NCBI GenBank assembly: GCA_022425585.1
Contig: JAKMFF010000122.1
Location: 1 to 8,961, forward strand
Direction of reading: 5' to 3'
Source of the DNA: Candidatus Poseidoniaceae archaeon
GTDB lineage: Archaea; Thermoplasmatota; Poseidoniia; Poseidoniales; Poseidoniaceae
Length of the DNA: 8,961 nucleotides
Shown: positions 1 to 5,387 of the stretch, piece by piece
Position numbering within the stretch: the first letter of the stretch is position 1
Layout of the letters: the number at the start of each line of letters is the position of its first letter
The notes under the pieces: generated by a model
Seen by the model: the letters and a program-made list of their open reading frames with translations, nothing else
The model's database searches: none
What the model was told of the DNA's origin: nothing
Program-made: the position numbers and the translations under genes

Positions 1-209
1 CCCTTTGCTTCATGCTCATCAGTTAGTACTCTGACAAGTCCAGATGCATGGGCAGTGGTATCTTGAGCGGTTGATTTTGCCGGGTCGGGGCGAGGTAAAT
101 CTTCAGGCTGCTCTTTGAATTTACCACCAAAATCTGCCTTCTCGCCGGGTCTGAATGGAGGTACTCCAATTGTGTACGGAGTTGTTACCGCAGTCTTTCT
201 ACCGGTCAT
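1..209 (-). CDS. Partial 2-oxoacid dehydrogenase E1 alpha subunit (N-terminus, probably branched-chain type)
   Basis: Reading the minus strand from the ATG at 209 gives 69 open codons that run off the left edge, so only the N-terminus is present. It begins MTGRKTAVTTPYTIGVPP and contains FRPGEKADF (about residues 19-27) and LVRVLTDEHEAKG (57-69). This spacing resembles the N-terminal region of bacterial BkdA-type E1 alpha subunits, where a 'VPxxxxRPGxxxDF' segment is followed some 30-40 residues later by 'LVRVLDxxGxAxGPW'. The family is the thiamine-diphosphate decarboxylase subunit that feeds acyl groups to lipoylated E2. Its ATG overlaps the lipA stop codon as ATGA, so the two genes should be co-transcribed and probably translationally coupled, which fits lipA supplying the E2 cofactor. 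The thiamine-diphosphate motif lies outside the window, so pyruvate versus branched-chain specificity cannot be decided. The assignment rests on a short region recalled from the family, not on a search. Confidence 0.65.
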   Translation of the reverse strand, partial: MTGRKTAVTTPYTIGVPPFRPGEKADFGGKFKEQPEDLPRPDPAKSTAQDTTAHASGLVRVLTDEHEAK

Positions 210-1249
210 TGTTCCACCTCATGCAGAATTGGCTTTAAGGTATGTCGGTTAGGGCGATCATTCTGTTTGACCAACACATAAGCACCAGGTAGGTTTTCTT
301 GATTGAGTGGGTCACGAGTTTTTCTATACAGCAAACCCGCCTTGTATGAAGACCTCACTAATGGTCCTGATGCCACGCCGTGGAAACCTAATGCTATTGC
401 TTCTTGAGCCCAAACGTCATACATTTCTGGTTCGGGGAAGCGGTCTATTTTGAGGTGCTTTTCAGATGGTGCTAGGTATTGTCCTATTGTGACTAAGTCG
501 ACATTAGCCTCTTTGATTAATGTCAAAGTCTCTGAGATCTCCTCATCAGTTTCGCCCAAACCAACCATCAAGGAAGTCTTAGTAATTATGTCAGGACGTA
601 TTATTTTTGCATGCTTTAAAATTTCTATAGACTGATTAAATGAAGCCCTAGCGTCTCTGACATAGCGGTCCAATCTTGGTACACATTCGACATTATGAGC
701 GAATACATCCAATGGGCTATTTTCTAATAATAATTCTAGGTCTGCTAAACTTCCAGCAAGATCTGAACATAATAATTCGAGAGTCAATTCTGGCAACCTT
801 TTACTGACTTCTTCAATGCAAGATTTGTAATGACCTGCCCCGCTATCAGGTAAATCATCACGATTAACCACAGTAACTACTAGGTGCTTGAGGTTCATTG
901 ATTCTGCAGCATCAGCAAGATTCTTTGGCTCTTCTGGGTCTAGTGGAGGGGGTGTTTTAATCGTGCCAACCGCACAGAACCTACACCCTCTAGTGCATTC
1001 TTGCCCAGCAATCATGAACGTTGCATCACCGCTAGACCAGCATTCATGGATATTTGGACATCTTGCTTCCTCACAAACCGTGTGCAATTTGTTGTCTTTA
1101 ACAGAGGCTTTTGTCTCATTAAAAGACCTTTGCTGTTGTCCAGTCGGCAACCTTGTCCTAAACCAACTTGGCAACCGCTTTTGCGGTTTTTTGGCCGTTT
1201 CTGTAGTCGCCATGGGGAGATGTCTAGATGCCATAGTAATCCCCTTCAT
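206..1249 (-). CDS. lipA: Lipoyl synthase (radical SAM)
   Basis: LipA inserts two sulfurs into octanoyl-lysine on E2 or H-protein domains, using S-adenosylmethionine radical chemistry and two [4Fe-4S] clusters. Every family hallmark is visible. The auxiliary-cluster motif CX4CX5C is C59, C64, C70. The radical SAM motif CX3CX2C is C85, C89, C92. VVNRDDLPDSGAGHY (127-141), DVFAHNVE (181-188), SLMVGLGET (226-234) and TIGQYLAPS (254-262) match conserved LipA blocks. The RSSY motif that ligates the auxiliary cluster is at 299-302. The 347-aa length is slightly above the bacterial norm because about 45 residues follow RSSY. The start is uncertain: M1 (1249) lies 25 nt from a CTTTTAG box, M6 (1234) is preceded by AAGGGG and by a TATATG box about 29 nt away, and M13 is at 1213. 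The first clear family homology begins around residue 26. The stop overlaps the next gene's ATG. Confidence 0.96.
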   Translation of the reverse strand: MKGITMASRHLPMATTETAKKPQKRLPSWFRTRLPTGQQQRSFNETKASVKDNKLHTVCEEARCPNIHECWSSGDATFMIAGQECTRGCRFCAVGTIKTPPPLDPEEPKNLADAAESMNLKHLVVTVVNRDDLPDSGAGHYKSCIEEVSKRLPELTLELLCSDLAGSLADLELLLENSPLDVFAHNVECVPRLDRYVRDARASFNQSIEILKHAKIIRPDIITKTSLMVGLGETDEEISETLTLIKEANVDLVTIGQYLAPSEKHLKIDRFPEPEMYDVWAQEAIALGFHGVASGPLVRSSYKAGLLYRKTRDPLNQENLPGAYVLVKQNDRPNRHTLKPILHEVEQ

Positions 1250-1352
1250 TTAAGCCGACCATATACTAGTCTAAAAGGTGTATTAGTTGCCTTATCATAA
1301 CTATCTTTGAGAGGATACGAGATTTATTGACTGATGTGCTCCACGGTTGTCT
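1250..1352. promoter_or_regulatory. Divergent intergenic promoter region between lipA and the reductase gene
   Basis: About 100 nt separate two divergently oriented genes. Reading leftward for lipA, CTTTTAG (1271-1277) is centred 25 nt before the ATG at 1249, and GTATAT (1261-1266) is centred about 29 nt before the alternative ATG at 1234. Reading rightward, TTTATT (1323-1328) is centred about 27 nt before the ATG at 1353. These distances match the archaeal TATA-to-start spacing, so both transcripts may be leaderless or nearly so. No clear operator palindrome was seen. The promoter calls rest only on short AT-rich matches at the expected distance. Confidence 0.5.
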
Positions 1353-2099
1353 ATGTCCAAGCCAGTGGTATTGATTACAGGTGGCGGGCGTAGAATCGGT
1401 GGAGCAACCTCTAAACTACTCATGGAATCTGGGTATTATGTTTTGATTCACGTAAGGAATTCTAAAGGACTAGCTGAAGAGTTGATTCAAACCCATAGCA
1501 CCGAGAATAAATGTGAACCTTGCGGCGAAGTAATTGTTGCAGATTTGACCAGTGATGAAGAGTTAAATTCAATGATAGCTGCTGTCAAAAGTAACTCAAT
1601 GGTAAAACAATCAGGTGGGCTGTTTGGCCTTATAAATAACGCTTCAATTTACACGCCAATTGATTTCGAAGATTTGACTCTTGAAGTAATGCGGACGAAT
1701 TTTAGAATTCACTTGGAAGTACCATTCATCTTGACCAAGCAATTAATTCAAGAATTAACTAACTCTAATGGGAGCATTGTAAGTATCATAGATACCTCAC
1801 AAGGAAGAGCATGGGAAGGACTTTCACATTACACTTCTAGCAAATCTGCATTAAGGCAACTAATGATTAATTTGGCTGGCGACTTAAGAGACAAGATTAG
1901 AGTAAATTGCGTAGCACCAGGGGCTATTATCTCAGCTGATTGGGAGGCTGAAAATTTTGCCTCAGTACTAGAAAAAGTCCCTATGGGTCGTTCAGGCAAA
2001 CCAATAGATATTGCTAATTCAGTGAAATTCTTATTAGAATCAGATCATTTATCTGGGCAAATAATCAATGTTGATGGTGGCTGGACCATCGTCGAATAG
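1353..2099 (+). CDS. Short-chain dehydrogenase/reductase of pteridine reductase (PTR1/FolM) type
   Basis: This is a single-domain Rossmann-fold SDR of 248 aa. The nucleotide-binding motif is TGGGRRIG (9-16), which has the TGX3RXG form of pteridine reductases rather than the common TGX3GXG. After beta-2 comes HVRNS (33-37), aligned with the PTR1 HYHRS segment that contacts the NADPH 2'-phosphate, so NADPH is inferred. Also present are ADL (63-65), NNAS (95-98), and an active site with Asp147, Tyr160 and Lys164. In ordinary SDRs a Ser occupies the Asp position. The Asp-to-Tyr spacing of 13 equals Leishmania PTR1 (D181/Y194) and the FolM arrangement. APG (188-190) and the C-terminal GQIINVDGG (235-243) complete the fold. 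The likely role is NADPH reduction of a dihydropterin or other pterin in the cytoplasm; the substrate is not proven, and another SDR substrate remains possible. A TTG at 1347 would add two residues, but the ATG at 1353 fits the upstream TTTATT box better. Confidence 0.85.
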   Translation: MSKPVVLITGGGRRIGGATSKLLMESGYYVLIHVRNSKGLAEELIQTHSTENKCEPCGEVIVADLTSDEELNSMIAAVKSNSMVKQSGGLFGLINNASIYTPIDFEDLTLEVMRTNFRIHLEVPFILTKQLIQELTNSNGSIVSIIDTSQGRAWEGLSHYTSSKSALRQLMINLAGDLRDKIRVNCVAPGAIISADWEAENFASVLEKVPMGRSGKPIDIANSVKFLLESDHLSGQIINVDGGWTIVE

Positions 2100-2102
2100 G
2101 CG

Positions 2103-2108
2103 TTTAAT
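2103..2108 (+). promoter_or_regulatory. Candidate TATA box of the tRNA-Leu gene
   Basis: TTTAAT lies just after the reductase stop codon and is centred about 31 nt before the tRNA 5' end. This would start transcription a few bases upstream of the mature tRNA. It is the only AT-rich hexamer of this kind in the 37-nt gap. Weak evidence on its own. Confidence 0.35.
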
Positions 2109-2136
2109 TCAAATGATGCCTCTCCTAGGGCCTCCT

Positions 2137-2220
2137 GCAGGGATGGCTGAGGTGGTCAAAGGCGCCGGGCTTAAGATCCGGTCCCATATGGGTTCGTGGG
2201 TTCGTATCCCACTCCCTGCA
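2137..2220 (+). tRNA. tRNA-Leu(TAA)
   Basis: This 84-nt sequence folds as a class II tRNA. The acceptor stem GCAGGGA (2137-2143) pairs perfectly with TCCCTGC (2213-2219), with discriminator A at 2220 and no encoded CCA. The D arm is 2146-2163 with GG at 2154-2155. The anticodon stem CCGGG/TCCGG encloses the seven-base loop CTTAAGA with anticodon TAA at 2172-2174, decoding UUA and probably UUG. The variable arm CCC-ATAT-GGG (2183-2192) is the long arm expected of leucine tRNAs. The T stem GTGGG/CCCAC (2196-2200 / 2208-2212) closes a seven-base loop, TTCGTAT. Position 58 is therefore T (2205) instead of the almost invariant A; the rest of the core, including T8, A14 and G18-G19, is intact. No intron is seen. 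Confidence 0.95.
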
Positions 2221-2334
2221 TTAAATTCCAAAACACATGACTGAAACTGCGTTAAGTTTGATTAAAATGTTCAAAATAAGCAACATTCTAACCACTGTAA
2301 AACTTGAATAATTTGAAACATCAACCCAAAACCG

Positions 2335-2339
2335 TTTAA
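2335..2339 (+). promoter_or_regulatory. Candidate TATA box of the 977-aa surface protein gene
   Basis: TTTAA is centred 26 nt before the GTG at 2363 and 35 nt before the ATG at 2372. The predicted transcript starts at or just before the GTG, giving a leader of 0 to about 9 nt. A GGAG at 2356-2359 is also present, 3 nt before the GTG and 12 nt before the ATG, so the choice of start is open. The rest of 2221-2334 shows no gene or notable structure. Confidence 0.4.
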
Positions 2340-2362
2340 CCGTCCTATTACCAGCGGAGTCC

Positions 2363-5296
2363 GTGAACACCATGAAACGCGATGAAAACAACGCCGGCGC
2401 CCGGCTTATTTCCTCAACTATTGTGCTTCTGTTGCTTGCATCACTTACTCCGCTATTTGGTAGTTCAACTAGTGATGTCAGCCTTGAACTAAAGGAAAAC
2501 TCAAACTTCTTCTCCAGCTCATCAAACGAGTCATATGATCTATACATCGATTCACCAACCTCAGAGTCTGGTGGAGATGGCTCAATTTCAACAATGGAGC
2601 CAGAGGGTTCTTCTGAGGAAATGAGTGTTCTTTCGACTGTAGAATTCTACACAGATGAGATGATTAGCGATTTGCAGGTATACGGCGAAGGAGCAAATAA
2701 TTACATTGAACTAAGCATGTATGTCAAGTTTGAAGGTAATGATGGCGCTACCGCTGACATAACTTTCAAGCTGGTTTCTGGAAGCACCACAATCGAACAA
2801 GAAGTTGTTGAATTAGACGACCCATGTAGTGGTGGTGGCGGATTTGGTGGAATTGGCGGTGGCTCCTGCACCTATGCAGTAAACGTGGTTAATTTCGAAA
2901 TTGCTGAAGCAGGATTTACCGTTGAGAATGGTAAGAAACTTGGTGTGGAAATTGATGCTACTATAGACGGATGTCAAGGTGGCGGCATTGGCGGAGATAG
3001 CGGTAATTGTGATGTTATGGTCCAATTTGGCGATATAGATTCAACCAACAGTTTTTCCAAACTGGAAGTCAAGGCTAATGCGCTTTCACAATCCGCAGTA
3101 AAGGTTCACATGCCAGGTTCTGGATGGACTGATAGTGAAGTACTCGAGTGGTATCCTAACCATCGACAAGAATTTAGAGAAATGCAATTTACTATTCAGG
3201 TCAAAGACGCATTTGGCAGAGATGACATCGAAAGTGTCAACCTGATAATGAGTACCAATGAAGGGGCAACTGTTGTTTTCAACGAAGAATTCGAAGACGA
3301 TGATTTAACCTTAGATAACAATGGTCTAGTCGGTAATTTCACCTACACGTTCAATCAAGGTATCGAACCTGGTGACTACGAAGTCACTCTTGAAATAAAA
3401 GATATTCAAGGACATACTGTATTGTTTGAACACCAAGGACTGGAATTTTTGGAACACGGAATTTACCTTTCACTGCCAACCAATCAACCAGACACTATTC
3501 TAATTGCCCCTGGTCAAACTACCAGTATAGAATTTTTAGTCGAACACACCGGCTCAACATCCTCTGACTTAGAAGTTGTATTCGACTTGTCCCGTTCATT
3601 GCCATCCACTTGGTCTGACCCGATTTGGGATAAACCACAAGGCTACTCTCTACAAGGTGGCGGTACATCTGCTAGACCAATTTTGCAGATTGATGTGCCA
3701 GATGGTGACCTATCTACCGCACCAGACAAATTAGAAGTCGAAGCTAGAGCATTTGCCGATATTGATGGGACAACAACTGAAGTTACCGTAGTGGAGATTG
3801 TTCTCAATATCGAAGAAGTTGGAGTTTTTGCACCTCCAAGAATTTCTATTTACGAAGATGAAGAGCATCAAATACAGATTTCAGATTCAACTAGGCCAGA
3901 ATTTTATGATGAAATGTTATCGCATTACGTCGATTCTGACGAAATTGGAGACTTTTTCATTGACATCTTCAACTCAGGATTTGATACAGATACCTTCTTT
4001 ATTAGAGTCAATGCAATGCCAACATCTTGGCAATACAAGTTCTTTGATAATGATACAGGCATGGAGTTGTCCGAGGAAGGAATCAACTCAGTAACCCCAG
4101 ATATAGGGTCACATGACATCTTAACTGTCAGGATGGAAGTCTATCCTCCATTGGAAAGAGACTCCCAAGATATTGGCTTAGTGTCATTGCAAATCACCAG
4201 TGAAGGCGATTCTGAACTACAAACTGATAGCAGTTTTACTGTACATCGAACATTTGGGATTCTAGCAGAGGTTATCTCGGATAGTGATGGTGGCACTTTA
4301 GGTAGTGTCGGTCCAATTGCTCCGGGCAATACTGTTGACTACACAGTAAGAGTTACAGACACCAGCGATATTCCTGGTGAGACGACATGGCGAATTGTCA
4401 ATCCAAAAGATCTCTCCAGAAACATTGATGCTGACATGGGTTACACAACTTGGGACTACTCCATCACAGATACTTCTGGTAATGAAATAATTGTCGTTAA
4501 CCTTGCACCAGACACCTATGCTGACATCGATTTAACAATTGAACTTCCAGAGAATGTTGCTGCAGGCAATCAAACAATTTACCTTAGAGTTTCAGAAGAA
4601 GGTGTTGAATCTAGTGAAGCACGATACTTTGACTTGCCAATCGTGGTTAGAGTTGAAGAAGATGTCCAGCCAGGTCGCTTGCCTATTACTCAAAAGAGTG
4701 AATATACTAGATTCACATCCGAGGAAACCAAAAATATAGAATTCCGTATTGCTAATGATAATAACGTCCCTCTTGATGTAGTAATTGAATTAGAGGAACC
4801 AACTGGTTGGGATGGCCAAATTGCCGCATTGTCTTCGCAAGATGGTGGTGGATTCTTACTAGTAACCTTGCCCGCATATACCAGTAAAGATTTCTTTGTT
4901 GAACTGACCGCTCCTGACAATCTTAAAGATGGTTCAGATGTAGAATTCGTTCTCCGAGTAACACCTATGGATGATGAGGTGCCCTATAATTCAAGTTACA
5001 CTCAATTATCTAAATTTAATTTCAAGACCGAATGTACTGGGTTTGCTTGTTTAATCAACGAAGTATACGATCCTGAGCCTCAAACATTAGCCTTGGGTGC
5101 AGGTTTGGTTTTGTTGTTCATGTTCGCCATTTATCGACGAGGACGATACGATTCATCCGTGGCTAACATAACTCAGTTACCTGAGGAGTTGCAAAGCAAA
5201 TTAGAAGAGTCCGATGAAATCGAATTTGAGATCCCTGAACCGGTGACTGAGGATGGCGATGATATCGAATTACTCGATGCATTAGATGAGATTTGA
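2363..5296 (+). CDS. Secreted, membrane-anchored multi-domain Ig-like/NEW3-like surface protein
   Basis: I do not recognise a named family; the architecture is that of a large single-pass surface protein of 977 aa. A Sec signal peptide is seen: basic MKR and R14, then a hydrophobic run around residues 15-33. Residues 90-235 form a beta-rich domain with two glycine-rich loops, each closed by cysteines (C155-C169 and C204-C216). Beta-sandwich segments follow at about 240-365, 368-485, 510-630, 632-765 and 770-885. The later ones show the NEW3/COG1470-like pattern of 'APGxT...F/Y-x-V' and 'NxxxxLDVVIELEEPTGW'. A TM helix spans 908-924, followed by stop-transfer RRGR and a very acidic 53-residue tail (925-977) predicted to be cytoplasmic. 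C891 and C896 lie just outside the membrane. Adhesion, substrate capture or envelope structure are guesses. Translation starts at GTG 2363 or at ATG 2372, three codons later. The next gene follows in the same direction after 91 nt. Confidence 0.85.
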   Translation: MNTMKRDENNAGARLISSTIVLLLLASLTPLFGSSTSDVSLELKENSNFFSSSSNESYDLYIDSPTSESGGDGSISTMEPEGSSEEMSVLSTVEFYTDEMISDLQVYGEGANNYIELSMYVKFEGNDGATADITFKLVSGSTTIEQEVVELDDPCSGGGGFGGIGGGSCTYAVNVVNFEIAEAGFTVENGKKLGVEIDATIDGCQGGGIGGDSGNCDVMVQFGDIDSTNSFSKLEVKANALSQSAVKVHMPGSGWTDSEVLEWYPNHRQEFREMQFTIQVKDAFGRDDIESVNLIMSTNEGATVVFNEEFEDDDLTLDNNGLVGNFTYTFNQGIEPGDYEVTLEIKDIQGHTVLFEHQGLEFLEHGIYLSLPTNQPDTILIAPGQTTSIEFLVEHTGSTSSDLEVVFDLSRSLPSTWSDPIWDKPQGYSLQGGGTSARPILQIDVPDGDLSTAPDKLEVEARAFADIDGTTTEVTVVEIVLNIEEVGVFAPPRISIYEDEEHQIQISDSTRPEFYDEMLSHYVDSDEIGDFFIDIFNSGFDTDTFFIRVNAMPTSWQYKFFDNDTGMELSEEGINSVTPDIGSHDILTVRMEVYPPLERDSQDIGLVSLQITSEGDSELQTDSSFTVHRTFGILAEVISDSDGGTLGSVGPIAPGNTVDYTVRVTDTSDIPGETTWRIVNPKDLSRNIDADMGYTTWDYSITDTSGNEIIVVNLAPDTYADIDLTIELPENVAAGNQTIYLRVSEEGVESSEARYFDLPIVVRVEEDVQPGRLPITQKSEYTRFTSEETKNIEFRIANDNNVPLDVVIELEEPTGWDGQIAALSSQDGGGFLLVTLPAYTSKDFFVELTAPDNLKDGSDVEFVLRVTPMDDEVPYNSSYTQLSKFNFKTECTGFACLINEVYDPEPQTLALGAGLVLLFMFAIYRRGRYDSSVANITQLPEELQSKLEESDEIEFEIPEPVTEDGDDIELLDALDEI
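2825..3010 (+). other. Two cysteine-closed glycine-rich loops in the 977-aa protein
   Basis: Codons 155-169 encode C-SGGGGFGGIGGGS-C and codons 204-216 encode C-QGGGIGGDSGN-C, each followed by a similar beta strand (TYAVNVVNF and DVMVQFGDI). The placement suggests two disulfide-closed loops projecting from equivalent edges of the same domain. In an extracytoplasmic protein the cysteines would be expected to pair, but the pairing is inferred. Confidence 0.6.
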
Positions 5297-5359
5297 GAAA
5301 CAAATCTTTGATTGATTTCGATACATTGTATGAACATCGTACCATTTGCCTTATCAATC

Positions 5360-5366
5360 ATAAAAA
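5360..5366 (+). promoter_or_regulatory. Candidate TATA box of the 1180-aa protein gene
   Basis: ATAAAAA is centred 25 nt before the ATG at 5388, inside the 91-nt gap after the previous gene. It supports independent transcription of this gene and a leaderless start at 5388 rather than at the in-frame ATG 5454. The T-rich stretch just after the preceding stop (about 5304-5317) could end the upstream transcript, but no clear terminator is visible. Confidence 0.5.
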
Positions 5367-5387
5367 CAGCCGTAGCATGTTGGTATC

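Noticed and set aside
888..1300. Plus-strand open frames opposite lipA
   Set aside because: They are antisense shadows of a clearly conserved lipA and show no recognisable protein pattern.
1347..1352. TTG at 1347 as the start of the reductase
   Set aside because: It adds only two residues, the ATG at 1353 is better spaced from the TTTATT box, and there is no ribosome binding site favouring TTG.
2221..2547. Minus-strand 108-aa open frame after the tRNA
   Set aside because: It overlaps the promoter and signal-peptide region of the 977-aa gene in antisense and has no recognisable features.
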